Source: Benincasa hispida | Lineage: Eukaryota > Streptophyta > Magnoliopsida > Cucurbitales > Cucurbitaceae | Direction of reading: 5' to 3' | Assembly: GCF_009727055.1 (NCBI RefSeq) | Contig: NC_052349.1 | Location: forward strand, 41,860,762 to 41,924,761 | DNA: 64,000 bases | In this document: in pieces, positions 22,759-34,883 of the stretch | Layout of the letters: each line of letters begins with the position of its first letter | Position numbering within the stretch: position 1 is the stretch's first letter | The notes under the pieces: generated by a model | Told to the model about the DNA's origin: nothing | Seen by the model: the letters and a program-made list of their open reading frames with translations, nothing else | Database searches by the model: none | Position numbers and translations under genes: made by a program

Positions 22759-22853
22759 CTCTTGGATGGAGCAACAAATTTCTTTTCAAAAGCAACAAGG
22801 ACTCGAGAGGTCTCCTTTTTCTTTTCGCTGGCCTTTCTGTCTGCAGCTATGAG
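22759..22853 (+). other. Possible non-coding exon downstream of ALG6
   Basis: GTTTTAG at 22752-22758 could be an acceptor, and GAGGTAAGC at 22851-22859 is a good donor. The 95 bp between is GC-richer than its surroundings. There is no protein similarity. It might be a spliced 3' UTR exon of ALG6 or chance. Confidence 0.2.
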
Positions 22854-25360
22854 GTAAGCTTTTTTAACTTGTTTGATTTTTCTCTCATGCTGCTGAATCT
22901 TGTCAGTCTGTCTTATAATTTATGTTGCCATTAGTTAGAAGTTCAAAAAACAGACCTTGTGGCTTAATATGTTGAGATTTCCACCCAGCTTAGAAGTAGT
23001 TCAGAGAAAACAGTAAGTTTATGAGAAACTCTTGGAGGTCCCCATCTTGATATCTTTGCTACCACCCAAAAGAGTGATTTTCCCCTAACACCAATTATTG
23101 TAATACTTGCCAGATTTGCTCCCTAGCCCTCCTACTAAAGTGCTGGTGATACGATATGTCCACCAACACATCGGTTCATTTCATTTGGTACTCTTTTTGG
23201 TAAGAAATCTATCCTTGGATTTGCTTTGGGATTTGCCTTTACTCACAGAAATCTTCAATGGGCGCCTGTATTTCATAATAACAAGTCATTGTATTCTCGT
23301 TTGACCTATTTCTCATCTCTACCAATCTGTCTTGGCTAGGTAGTAATTTGAGGGTTTCATCAGAGTGCTCTAGCTACCAAAATCAAGGGAAGAGGAATAA
23401 TGTATACACACGCGTAATAAAGTACATTCATATTATTTGTAGTTTTGATACAAAAGCAAGACATGTTAATTACTATCGACCATGGTGAAACCGTAAAATT
23501 TTGAAGTTCGAGAACTAAACAGACACTCAATTAAGTATGGCAGATCAATAAAATTATTAAAGTTATTGAAGTCATCGGCAAAAGTCTTATTATCTGTCCA
23601 ACTACTATTATAATGATTGACAATTAAAATTGTACATCACCATCTATTTTATGCTACAAATTTTAAACCATCGATTTATCTATGAGCATAATTTAATCGA
23701 CATAAACTATGGATTCTTGATCAAGTGGTTTCATGTTTGAATTTGTCAACATGTGTATTTACAAGGAAAATTTGCCCTCAGATTAATGCAATTAAACAAT
23801 TTTTTTCGAAGAAAATTGTTGCAATAAAACAATTAGATATGCAACTTAATTGCAACCATTTCATGAAGCTAAACGTAATAAGTGCCATGATTTAAATTTA
23901 GGGGTAATTTTACTGAATTAAAAGTATGAGAATGAATTACACCGAAAATTGTCTTTTCGTCTTTAAGTTTTTGCATATAGTTTCTACTTGATCTTTAGGT
24001 TTTAAAACGTTATATTTTTACTCTCGAATTTTGAGCTTAGTTTTTTTTTTGGGTCCCTAATTTTTAACATGTTACATTATTATTATTATTATTATTGCTA
24101 ATATATATCGATATTGGTTGAGCTATGCTCTCTTTGATCAATATATTACATTATTACTTTTGAGTTGAGTTTACTTTTTATTTACTTTTTAAGTTTTAAG
24201 ATGTAACAATTTTACGTTAGAATTTTCACTAATGCTTACTTTTAGTTAATATAAAATAATAATGATAAATTTTAATTAAGTAAAATTAACATAAAGGACT
24301 AAAAGCAAGTATGAGTGAAAAGTCAATGGTAAAAGTACAAAATCTTGAAATCTCAAATTAAATGAAGATTAAATTTAAAACCTAAGAATAAAAATGTAAT
24401 ACTTTGAAATCGATGGACCAAATGAAAATTGAACTCAAAACGAAAATTAAGCATATAACCTGTGAAACTTTTGACTAAAAAGAAAAGAAACCATACTCAA
24501 GCTGAAAGATCAAAAGAAGTTGTTTAAGGAAAAAGTCCAAACAAAATACCTTATTCTACATTATATTTATACTCGCTCTTGTTGTTCATAAAAATGTTTA
24601 GTTATAATCTAGAAATGATTCGTATATATATTTCATAGAAACGTGGATCATTTTCCTCGTTCAAGAATCTCCTCCCTTTTTCCATTTTGTTCTGAAGGGT
24701 GATCGGAAACTATTTTTTTTAAAAAAAATAAATATAGTCTAAAAAGGGTAAAGCTATATATGATTAAATATTAAAAGCTCATGTGGATTCACTTTTTCCA
24801 TGGAAAAATATTTGGTGTATTCTCGACTGTATCCACTTTTGTGTAGTCTACCTAAATGTCTAATTACAAGTAGTTATGTGATAAATTTTTTATTTTTTAG
24901 AATATTATTTTTTCTCTTTAGGATTGAAAAGGATGCACAGAGAGGCTGCGCCCGAGCGTTACTTTTTTCCATGGGTCTCAAAAACATACACAATCCTTCA
25001 TATCTCAACTTTCTTTTCTCCTTTGTTGACAAATCCCCTTTATCTTTTTGAATCAAAAGAGCAAACAAATTTCTTCCACATTTTCCATTTCTTTCCGCAA
25101 TACATGACCCATTAGCTTTACCAAATTCATATATTCATCAAACTTCACCATGTGTCCATATATAGTTTTGTGCATTAATTATAAGTTCATTAATTGTTGC
25201 TGTTTGATATGCATATTAAAATCGAGAAATTAAAATTAGGAGAGCCAAAGATAAACGTATTTTAGATTCTAAGAGAGAGATGAAAGTGCAAAAGTTAAGT
25301 AGTATTTATTCAGATTAAAAATGCTTTTTTGGTTGGGACCTTTTTAAATATAAAAAAAAA
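22854..25360. other. Intergenic, no gene recognised
   Basis: AT-rich. The short frames (23107-23304, 24800-25051, 24924-25115) show no domain and poor codon usage. A (TTA)n run is at about 24076-24098. Confidence 0.5.
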
Positions 25361-25440
25361 AATATTTACACTTTATAGCAAAAAGTTCTAAAAGTATTTT
25401 ATACTTTTGGAATTTTTTACTATAAAATGTTAAATATTTT
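25361..25440. repeat. 80 bp imperfect palindrome
   Basis: AATATTTACACTTTATAGCA on the left pairs with TACTATAAAATGTTAAATATT on the right, and TTCTAAAAGTA pairs with TACTTTTGGAA in the centre. A partial third copy of the left arm follows at 25449-25485. An N lies at 25447. It could be a small foldback element. Confidence 0.6.
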
Positions 25441-26177
25441 TTATATTNAATATTTACACTTTATAATTAAAAATTTTAAAAGTATAAAATTTTTCGATAA
25501 AAAATATAAATATTTTTTTATTTATAAGAATTTTCCTTTTTGGTTCATCAATTTTGACGTTTATTCTACTTTAGTTTTTTCATTTTCAATTATCTTCGTT
25601 GATGTACTTATAATAAATTTTAAATTCAGTGGTTTGAAATTAGTTTTTTTTTTAATTAAAATTAGTTAAATAATAATATTAACAATAATTTTCGTATGAA
25701 AAAAAAGCTACCATGTGAATATGTTTTCATATATAAAGAATAAATTACAATGAAACTCAAAGTATAAGTCTCGCTTGATAATTATTTTATATTGGTGTAT
25801 TTGATTTTAAAAATTAAACTTATAAATACTACTATCCATCTATAAGTTTTTATGTATTATTATCCACTTTGTACAAATGTTTACAAACTAGCTTTTTTTT
25901 TTATTTTTTTTTTATTTTTTTAGAATTTGGCTAGGAATTCGAATGTTTCTTTACCAAAAGTGAAAATCATAATTGAAAAATTGAAAGAAAACAAACATAA
26001 ACTTCAAAAACATAAAGCTAAAAACAAAGACACTATTTGGTAATTAACCATTTGGTTCTTGAAAATTGTGCTTGTTTACTCACAATTAATTTCTAAATCA
26101 TAATTTTCATCTCTTATATGTAAACATTTGAATTCTTAACCAAATTATAATAACAAAAACAAGTTCTAAAAAACTAT
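25441..26177. other. Intergenic, AT-rich
   Basis: No gene. 26030-26170 has TTTGGTTCTTGAAAATT phrases related to the MITE at 26178. Confidence 0.45.
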
Positions 26178-26490
26178 GTCCATGTTTAGTAACTATTTGG
26201 TTTTTGATTTTTGTTTTTGAAAATTAAACCTATGAACACTATTTTCACCTCCAGATTTATTCCTTCGTTTTCTACTTTTCACGAATGGTTTAAAAAATCA
26301 AGCCAAATTTTGAGAACTAAAAAAAATAGTTTTCAATTTTTGTTTTTGTTTTTGTTTTTGAGATTTGATAAGAATTCAACTATTGTATACTTAAGAAAGA
26401 TGTAAATCATTGTAAAAAAATGTGGATAAAATAAGCTTAATTTTAAAAAAGAAAAATAAAAAAAACCAAATGGTTACCAAACAGAGACTA
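26178..26490. mobile_element. MITE-like element (TTTGGTTTTT ends)
   Basis: The left end TCCATGTTTAGTAACTATTT and the right end, read inward as GTCTCTGTTTGGTAACCATT, form inverted repeats that continue into TTTGGTTTTT. A related fragment is at 30649-30880. The interior is non-coding. Confidence 0.6.
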
Positions 26491-27618
26491 TATTTTCTTT
26501 AAGTTTTCAAATTTTGATTTATATTTTGAAAAGACTCCTACAATATAGACAACAAAATATAAAAATCAATCGGTGAAAATGATGTTTATAAGTTATAATT
26601 TTCAAAAACCAAAAACTAAAAAATTATAGAGAAATTATTATAAAATAGGACCATTGTTTATAGGTAGATGCTATTTTTTCTTAGTGTGAAACACAAGGCA
26701 AAGAGGAAATCTTTGGTTGCTTTCGGTTAGGGTTACAAGCATGATTGTGAACGCATTTGGTCATTCCTCATTAGTAGTGACCACAACTTATTTTGTAATA
26801 TATGAAAAATTCGGTGAATGCTTTTAATTCCTCAAATTATGCCTTTTTGCTATTTCACATGCCTTGCTTTTTTTTTCTCCCAAAAACTTTCCTTTTTTTG
26901 GAGCTTCAAATGTTTCAAATTTAAGTGATTTTTAATTCTTTTTCATTCACCTTTTTACCAAACACATGGTGAATCCTAGGTAATATATTAGGTAATGTGA
27001 ACCGTTTGACTCATGAGTTTTAACAAATAAATTGATCTAAGTCCGCTTTATCAATTCATAATGAAGCATCGTAATGGAATTCTATTGATACATCAATCGT
27101 AATGGACTAAGTTTACAAGTATAATTGGATTGTTTTTTTTATTACATTTACTTAGAATAATTATTAATTTGTCGCATTTACTGTTCGTTTCATCCTAAGT
27201 AGTAACAGTAACGATATTGGTAAAAATAAATGTGACAAACTTATATTTCTTAGATTGTAATAGTCTACTAACGGCAATGATAACGCTAACGATAATGATC
27301 ATGTAATTTCGAAATACAAACGGATTGATCATCCTCTACTCGTCAATCAATTTGCATTTATTTTATTAGAACAGTGGATCCTTTGTGTTAGTACAAGTAC
27401 AAAACACAAGATAAACAACAACAAACATAATTTATTGGGGTCCACTTTTCAATGTTTTCATATTACTATTCATTTATTACTTTTACTTTGGTATAAATAT
27501 GACCTAAGAGAAACTATACTATTATTTTCATTCAAATGTGCATGACTTAATTGACATAAAACATATACTATCAATATTGAAGTCAAAGGTTCTATTCTTC
27601 CTCCCTTTCAAGTATCGC
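26491..27618. other. Intergenic, no gene recognised
   Basis: AT-rich, with no open frame of interest and no recognisable repeat beyond T-runs. Confidence 0.5.
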
Positions 27619-27711
27619 AAAATAAAAATAAAAATAAAAATAAAAATAAAAATAAAAATAAAAACAAAAATAAAAATAAAAATAAAAACAAAAATAAAAA
27701 TAAAAATAAAA
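27619..27711. repeat. (AAAATA)n microsatellite
   Basis: About 15 units of a six-base repeat, with AAAACA variants at three places. It produces a meaningless K/I-rich open frame (27538-27750). Confidence 0.9.
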
Positions 27712-29029
27712 ACACATTATTTTCTAGTAAAATTAACTTGGCTAGCTTGATTCTTTTTTAATTTCTTACACTTGTCACTTGTCCCTAGTCACTTGTAAAT
27801 TGGAAGTAAATATTAATANGCTACATGTATGGTAATTCAATGACTACTTTTTATTTGGAGAAATAAAATTAAATATGGGTATAATCTAAGTGGAGATAGA
27901 TTTTTTGCTCTCACACTAGATATAAAAGTAAGCTAAATAGCCTCACAATTCAAGGATCATACGCATAAAGATTGAACTTTGTGAGATCAATTATGGAAAA
28001 TGAGTTATAGCAAGATTGCCTACAAGATGGAGAGTAGCTAGTGATAAGAAATCACTACAAGCCCTAATCAAAAAGTTGGTAATTTTGAGATTAGAAAATG
28101 AATGGGGAATTTGTCATGAAATTACGTACATAGATAGGAAGATCATATATTGCTCTTTTAATGATTATAAATTAGATCATAATTATGCATTTTAATTGTG
28201 TTAAAAGCTAGCTAAATCTTGATCATGTATTCTTATTTCTCGTAAGTTTTTTTTTTCTTATCATCAACATAATACATATGTTCCCATCCTTAATGAATAA
28301 TTTAATTATATATGTCAATTTTATATAACTCAACTAGTTAAGATGTATATATTTGATTAGGAAGTCAGAAATTCAAACTCCACCTCACATGCATGTATTT
28401 CACACGTAATTAATCTTCTCTGAATTTGTTGCTTCATATCTTGAAAATGAACATTTTGGCTACATTTATTAAAATATTTCTATGAAAATTCAGTGTGTAA
28501 TAAGAAACTTATTCCTAGGCATCTACCAAAAACTTTTCTAAGTCTAGAGACAAAACTACAATATTATAGACCACTTTTCATGATGCTGTTGACTTGTAAA
28601 AAAAATAGGGTGAAAAAGGTATATTTAGGAATTAGGAGCTAAATAGGCCCTCCCTATATGTTGGTAGATTTCTTCTTTTTGGAGGAAAGGGAATAATCAA
28701 AATATATAATTATTTAAACCCTAGATTAAATAACAAAATTTACTAAAAAAAAATTGTTTAGATTGTGTCTATATAATCATTGTATTGGGAAACTAATTAA
28801 AAAAGTTCCCAAATAGTATCCATTAAAGTTTCTCATACTTTATAAACGTGTCTAAAAAAATTAAGTCTCTAGACTCTTAATTTAATGTATTATTTAAGGG
28901 ACACTTGTGAGAATAGCAAGAAAAAAAAAAGTTGTTAAATTTACAAATTTAGCAATAATTCATCAAAATTTGCAAATATAGCAAAAAAATCATAAAAGTA
29001 TATTTCTATTTTTATTATCCCAAATTTAT
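27712..29029. other. Intergenic, no gene recognised
   Basis: AT-rich spacer with a single N at 27819. No feature seen. Confidence 0.5.
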
Positions 29030-30360
29030 TCTTATTGGTGCATCAACATGCATATCGATAGTATATATGATATACATTATATCTGGTATAGAAGTCATAT
29101 GATATAATTTATATTTGGTATATCAATAAACTAATATAAGAAACATAAAATATATTAGTTATACAATGGATATACCAAATTTCTCATCATGAACTATATT
29201 TACTGGTTAAAAAGTGCTTTTTCATTTACTATTATTTGTGGACTTAGTTTATTTATTTGTTTGTGATAGAATATATTTTTCTACTACATTATAATCAACT
29301 TTTAATGGTTCAACCTATTATTGTTAGTAATCATTTTGAATGAATGTTGATAAACTATTAGTACACCAATTTTAACTTGAATTTGATTTTTGAACATATG
29401 TTGATATAGAATTGATATACTTGAACAAATGTATATTTAAGAAGTATTGGTATACTAATGATATACCAATATTGTATACTTGAAATGAATTTTGAATTAA
29501 TGTTGACATTATACTAATACACCAATATTATACTTAAAACTTTGTTTTGAAGAAATGTTGATATACTATTGTTACACTAATGATATACTTGAAATTAGTT
29601 TTTATATGAGCAATAATACAATATTGATAAACTAACTTGTCCTTTAAATCAATTTTGAATAAATGCCTAATAATAACTACTCATGCACTAATAATATATA
29701 TACTTGAAATTGAATTTTAGCTCATATTGATATACCATCGATACACTAGTGATCTAGTTGCAATTCATTTTGAATTAGTAATAATATATATTGAAATCTC
29801 AATGTTAAACTTTAAGTGTCATTCTAAATGATATACTTCATATTTGGTATATCAATCAAAACTTTAAGTATCATTCTAAATGATATACTTTATATTTGAT
29901 ATATTAGCAATATCATTGATATGTCTTTTGTCCTTTCTAAATCAAGTATATGAATCAATTAATATATATATATATATATATTTATTATACAATCGATATA
30001 CCAAATAAAATATAACTCATATACCATTAAAATCATATCAAACATTGAAATAAAATAGATTAACTATTATAATTTATATTTGGTATATCACTTGACAAAA
30101 TTAATGCCTTTAACATATACCATCAACATCAAAATTAAACTAATTGAGTGAAAATAACTCTATATCAACATAAAAGAAATAAAAATAATATTGATCATAA
30201 TCAAACAAATAACATCGATCATAACACAATTAAAACCATCCTATATCATTTATATAAATGATATTCTTTAAATAAAGTACATTAGTTAATTGATATACCA
30301 AATATAATTTATATCAATTGATTGGTATACCAAAATATAAAGTATATCAGATATACCTTC
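29030..30360. repeat. TATACC/GGTATA-rich degenerate repeat tract
   Basis: Variants of TTTGGTATATCA and GATATACCAA recur dozens of times on both strands at irregular spacing. Inside it, 29808-29859 and 29860-29911 are a 52 bp tandem pair (AACTTTAAGTGTCATTCTAA / AACTTTAAGTATCATTCTAA). A (TA)n run is at about 29962-29980. No coding. Confidence 0.6.
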
Positions 30361-30648
30361 TGATATACAGACGAGGTAAAATTATAAAAATAAAAGAATT
30401 GGGAATCATGTTCAATTTTTTTTTTTTTTTTTGCTTTATTCGCAATTTCAGAAAACCATTGCTGTATTTACAAATACCCTTAGTTTTCTTTTTCTTTTTC
30501 TTTTTTTTTTTTGCATTATTTTAATGATCATGTTGGAGATGGATGTTGTATGTGATTAATTGTTGAATAATATAGTTAACTTGTCTGGTAAACATTAGAT
30601 AAATAAAAGTTAAAACCTATAATTAAAAATTTGAAAAATTTAGGATTA

Positions 30649-30880
30649 CTAAGGTCTCGTTTAGTAACTATTTTGTTTCTTATTTTTTGTTTTTGAAAAT
30701 TAAGTCTATTTTCTCTCAATTTCTTACATTGATTTGCATCTTTTTAAAGTATAATGGTTGAATTTTTAGCCAAACTCCAAAAACAAAAACAAGTTTTTAA
30801 AAGTTATCTTTTTAAGTTTTCAAAATTTGGCTTGATTTTTTAAACCATCGGTAAAACGTAGATAACAAATACGGTGCATC
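30649..30880. repeat. Fragment of the TTTGGTTTTT MITE family
   Basis: Begins GTCTCGTTTAGTAACTATTT with TTTTTGTTTTTGAAAATTAA, matching the left half of the element at 26178-26490. The opposite end is missing. Confidence 0.5.
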
Positions 30881-31880
30881 CAACACCCGTTTTTGCTTCA
30901 TTTTTGCTCGATTTTCATCTCAGCAACACCTTGCTCTTTGGGATGGATTTACCTACAAATAAGATAAATAAAGCATAAGAATTATTCAAATAAGCAGGAT
31001 TAAGGACATAAAATTAGCTCTTTTTTAGAGTTAACAAACACCCCCAACTTAGTTCTTGATCGTCCCGAGCAAGGTTGTAACATTAAATCATGCAATCAAT
31101 AAGGTACTGTTCACTTTATTTAACGGTCCCCTCAAGTCTTAACAATCTTTCGAGCTATACATTAAATCACATAACAACCCAAATTCAATTAATCACTCAA
31201 TTGAGGCTCATTGTAAAAGACATTTTTGCAATCAAACTCATGTATAAATGAACACTAAGGCCATGAAAACTTTTTCCATAAATTAAAGAATTCACGAAAA
31301 AGTTTTATCCTACTCCCATTTCATCTTCTCTCTACTCTAACTCGGTTATTAGCCCAAGACATACCATTCTTGCTAATCAATGAGCAACACTTAGCCAAGA
31401 GTGCCTAAAATTCACACGCATAATACATAGAGCGCATTAATTTTACCTAGAGGGTTAGCTTTCACACTCGACTGTCGAGAACCTAATCACTCTGTTTATC
31501 GCAAACCCTAATTAGACACGGTGAAGGTAGCTATTTTTTCCTTTATCTATGCACACACGCCACTATTTTTTGTAGGCAGGCTAGTTTTTGCCTCATTTTT
31601 ATATATGTATTTTTTTTTCAAGCAACTAATTTGTTTCTTTTCCTTTTTTTTTATTCGCACTAGGACATTTTTTTTCTCATTGTTTAATTTTGCTCTTAGG
31701 TACTAAATATTACTCCTAAGCTAAAAGTGGGCCTTTCGAGGTGACAACAAAAATTTAAGAGGGATAACCCATTTCTAAGACTCTTTAGGCCTTATAAAGA
31801 ATTTTTTTTTGACCTAGGTTCATTATGCATGAGTTTTCATGAAAAGAATTTTTAGAAAGAGCTCAAAATCATGAAAGATT

Positions 31881-31914
<34 letters not shown>

Positions 31915-32619
31915 TTTTTTTTTTTTGTAAAACTCAGTGTAGTGCATCATCGACTTGTCATCAAAGGAAATGACAAATAGAGCGACCATATCATGCAAAA
32001 CCAAACATTCAGATAGAGTTTCAACACAGAGATTCATATTCCATTAATAGCAACCAATGAAAAATTATCTAGATCACAGAAATCCGAGCTCAAATGCTCA
32101 AGACTAACCAGAGAATTTCATGTATAAAAGAACTAATTCAATTATAAAAAAGATTTCATCAGTTTTGTTTCAACTATACCACTTATTCCAAGTATCAGCT
32201 ATCCCAAAAAAAAAAAAAAAAAAACATGTATGGTATATATTATGCAAACAAAAAATCAGAAAATAGGAAGCATGCATCGCACTCACCCCCAACTTTAAAA
32301 ATATGCATCGTCCTTGATGTATATCTAAGCAAAAATTCACGCGAAAGGAAAAAGAGAGGAACTAGGAGAACAAAAAAAACTCCCTTGGATTTGGAATCGA
32401 GCATAAATTTGGGGAAAGCCTCTCGACAAAGAGCCAAAAATATAATTTCTTGTAAAAAGAAAGAGAATAGTCCATCATTCTTTTAGTTATTTCTTTTGTG
32501 TTTTGTTTCTTTTATCTTATTGTTCAAAAAGAAATAAACAGAAGAAATAAAAAAGAGAAATGAAAGAAAATAAATTTGATGCTTAGTTGCCTCCAAGAAG
32601 CACAAATTTTTATCATTGT
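30881..32619 (-). mobile_element. 3' non-coding part of Athila/Tat-like gypsy remnant
   Basis: Read on the minus strand, this follows the integrase end at 32620-32890. It contains the reverse complement of CACCCCCAACTTAGTTCTTG next to CGTCCCGAGCAAGG, a phrase I associate with the 3' region of Athila/Tat elements. No long frame is present. The exact end is unclear. Confidence 0.5.
31882..31926. repeat. C30 homopolymer followed by T-run
   Basis: Thirty consecutive C (31882-31911), then TCC and 12 T. It could be real or a sequencing or assembly artefact. Confidence 0.85.
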
Positions 32620-32890
32620 TCGCTCAACATTAGGTGAGGATTGGCTCAAATGAATGAGGGTGATGTCAACACAAAGCTCGAGTGAGCTAGGCTGACATCC
32701 TCTTCATTGAAGATTTTGAGACGGTGCCCATTCATCTTGAACTCCTTTCCAGTCTTTAATTGCACCTTAGGAAAAAAGATTGATAATTTCAAATGGACCA
32801 AGCCATTTGGACTTAAGCTTATCTAGTATGAGCTGGAGGAGTGAAATGAAAAGCAGTACCTTTTGACCGACCTTGAACTCTTTCCTCACT
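32620..32890 (-). pseudogene. Gypsy integrase C-terminus, broken
   Basis: On the minus strand the sequence reads EFKVGQKVLLF, LDKLKSKWLGPFEIINLF and, after one frameshift, FKMNGHRLKIFNEEDVS. This is the conserved tail of Ty3/gypsy polyproteins of the Athila/Tat type. It is cut on its 5' side at 32893 by a copia LTR. Confidence 0.75.
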
Positions 32891-32892
32891 GA

Positions 32893-33875
32893 TGGAATGT
32901 ATAATCGTACAACGGAAGCATTCAAAATCAATAAGCACTCTAATTACTTTTAATTTGAGTTCTAAAAGCATGCAAAAACAAATTTCAAGAAGAGGGTTTC
33001 ATGAACATCATACCTTTGTTGAATTCTTCCAAATCCAAGCTACTCTTTACGAAATCTCAGTTCAAAATCTACAGTGAACCACCAAGAGATCTTTTCTACT
33101 ATTCTCAATCTTGAACTTGAGTTGTGGAACTCACAACTGAAATGAATTGTCAAGGGATTTGGTAAGGGTTTTTGGTGAAAAGAAGAATTATACAGAACAC
33201 CTTTTTTAGCTGTTCAATCTACTTAAAAAATCTCATCAAATTGGAGTTTTTATTATCTTTATCCATGCAGGCACTTCAAGAATTCAGCTGAAGCCACCTC
33301 CAATTCAAGTTACAAATAGGCTAGGTGTAAGATTTGAGAAGATGAAGCCTTCTCCAAAAACATGGATAAATCCATTTTCAACAATTAATTTCCATTTTAT
33401 ATTTTAATTAATTCAAAATTAATTAAACCAAAATTCAATTTCTCAAATTGAAAAATAAAATGAAAATTAATTTTGATTTTAATTAACTAAACAAATCTGA
33501 TTAAATAATAATTTAATATCAAATATTAAATTAACCAAACACCTAATTTTAGACATGAATCCTATTCATGTAATTAATATTTAAATCAATATTTCAATAT
33601 TATAAACTCTTTAGTTTCGTTTAATTTCGATAAATTAAACGTTAATAATATCGAATATAATTATACAAACCCTAATTACAATTTGAATACTTCAAATTGA
33701 AAAAACCCTAAAATTAGTTTTGAACATTTCAAATTGAAATTCGACTTGAACACTTCAAATTGAATCATTTCAACATCACTCAATGTACTCATCAAAGATG
33801 TTCATATTTTATGAGCTAGTAGAGGGACCTTATGGACTTACAAATCATGAGCTCCAATGATTTGAGATTAATTGG
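32893..33875 (-). repeat. Truncated copia-type LTR, minus strand
   Basis: In minus orientation it ends TACGATTATACATTCCA inside the gypsy integrase. Its upstream half contains GGAGCTCATGATTTG and the AATTAATTTT-type blocks also seen in the LTR of copia B. The LTR start is missing, replaced by organelle-like DNA near 33875. Confidence 0.6.
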
Positions 33876-34163
33876 CGGAGGTTCTTGCTCCAAGACCAAG
33901 ACGCGTTTGGAAGAACGGGCGGGCATTTCCATCCATTTCTATAGAGCAAAGGGGAAGCTCGTAGAGCTTTCTCGACGTTTTAGAAGGGAGATGGGGCTTT
34001 TATCCCAAACATCTCACCACCCTGATCCCCTATAAAAAAAAAATGCCCAATTCTCCTTTGGGGGCTTCAACTCTCACATAAAGTTCTTGTTTCGCCAATT
34101 CAAAAGTTGGCGAAGGTTTTTTACTAATGAATCGATAGTAAAGTCATTCCATTCCGGAGACCT

Positions 34164-34233
34164 CGTATTAACAGCTACTCTAGAAGGAATGTTTTTATGC
34201 GGTGCTAATGATTTAATAACTATCTTTGTAGCG
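34164..34233 (+). pseudogene. ndhB: Plastid ndhB fragment
   Basis: The residues [20 protein letters not shown] followed by VA match an internal segment of plastid NDH-1 subunit B, except that one Gly is Glu here. Similarity stops abruptly on the right, and only about two dozen residues are present. It is a non-functional transferred fragment. Confidence 0.7.
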
Positions 34234-34564
34234 ATCTCAGATGTGTCGATATCGATGGTGACTCATTATTTCGATGAATCATTTCTTCGGATAGAAGAAG
34301 ATTATGTAAACACTTACTCGAAATCTCATTTATCAGATTCCATTGTGGAAGACATAATTTTTTCTGAAGAATTCGCCATGATATACCTGATCCTCTCCTC
34401 TTCTGGACTCTTCTCTGACATCACAAGTGTATATCATCAGATTGTCCGGGGAATTCCTGATTGAGCAACCTTTCCATTCCCTTTTCCTTGCCACCATAAT
34501 GATTCAATTCCTAGTAGTATCAATGAGACAAGTCGGTTCATAGATCAAGAAAGAATTCAGCTGC

Positions 34565-34715
34565 TTACCTTGCGGATCTGATCATCCATATAATATACAA
34601 AAAGAAACTCCAGATATTTGATATCTTTCTCTTTGAATGAGATCTCAATTCCAGCGACGGTTTCATTAGATATCTTACAACTGGAATCCCTCTTTTTTCC
34701 GATCCAGTTCCTAAA
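34565..34715 (-). pseudogene. ycf2: Plastid ycf2 fragment
   Basis: The minus strand encodes [20 protein letters not shown] and [20 protein letters not shown] followed by YMDD. This is an N-terminal part of plastid Ycf2, about 50 of over 2000 residues. It is joined in frame to an rps3-like piece. Confidence 0.8.
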
Positions 34716-34870
34716 AATGGAACGAAATGATCTTGTTTTGTTTCTCAGTTTCAAAGAGAAGTCTTGAACAATCGGAGAAGCACTTTGATAAACAAATTTG
34801 ATCTTGACTGACTCAATTAAGGTATTAGTCTTTGTTCTATTAGACAACAAAGATCGCATTTTTTTCACTT
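34716..34870 (-). pseudogene. rps3: Probable mitochondrial rps3 fragment
   Basis: The minus strand encodes [38 protein letters not shown] and SFRSIF. From memory these match a central-to-C-terminal part of plant mitochondrial ribosomal protein S3. It reads in frame into the ycf2 fragment, giving a chimeric 135-codon frame (34557-34964) whose first codons come from the neighbouring LTR. Confidence 0.6.
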
Positions 34871-34883
34871 CACTGTAGATAAT
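34871..34883 (-). repeat. Copia LTR piece left of the solo LTR insertion
   Basis: CACTGTAGATAAT continues, across the solo LTR, into 36968 onwards. Together they match one uninterrupted stretch in the LTR of copia B (reverse complement of about 47410-47445). Confidence 0.5.

Larger units (their letters stand above)
33876..34870. other. Organelle-derived mosaic insertion
   Basis: GC content is higher than in the surroundings, and fragments of organelle genes are recognisable: plastid ndhB (+), plastid ycf2 (-) and probable mitochondrial rps3 (-). The piece between ndhB and ycf2 is open for 125 codons (34087-34464), but I could not name it. Plastid and mitochondrial parts lying side by side fit transfer from a mitochondrial genome that already held plastid DNA, or multi-piece end joining. 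A short perfect hairpin, TTCGCCAATTCAAAAGTTGG, is at 34090. Confidence 0.7.

Noticed and set aside
22854..25360. A second cellular gene downstream of ALG6
   Set aside because: The short frames there have no domains, splice-compatible neighbours or codon bias.
27538..27750. 70-codon Lys/Ile-rich open frame as a small protein
   Set aside because: It is the translation of an (AAAATA)n microsatellite.
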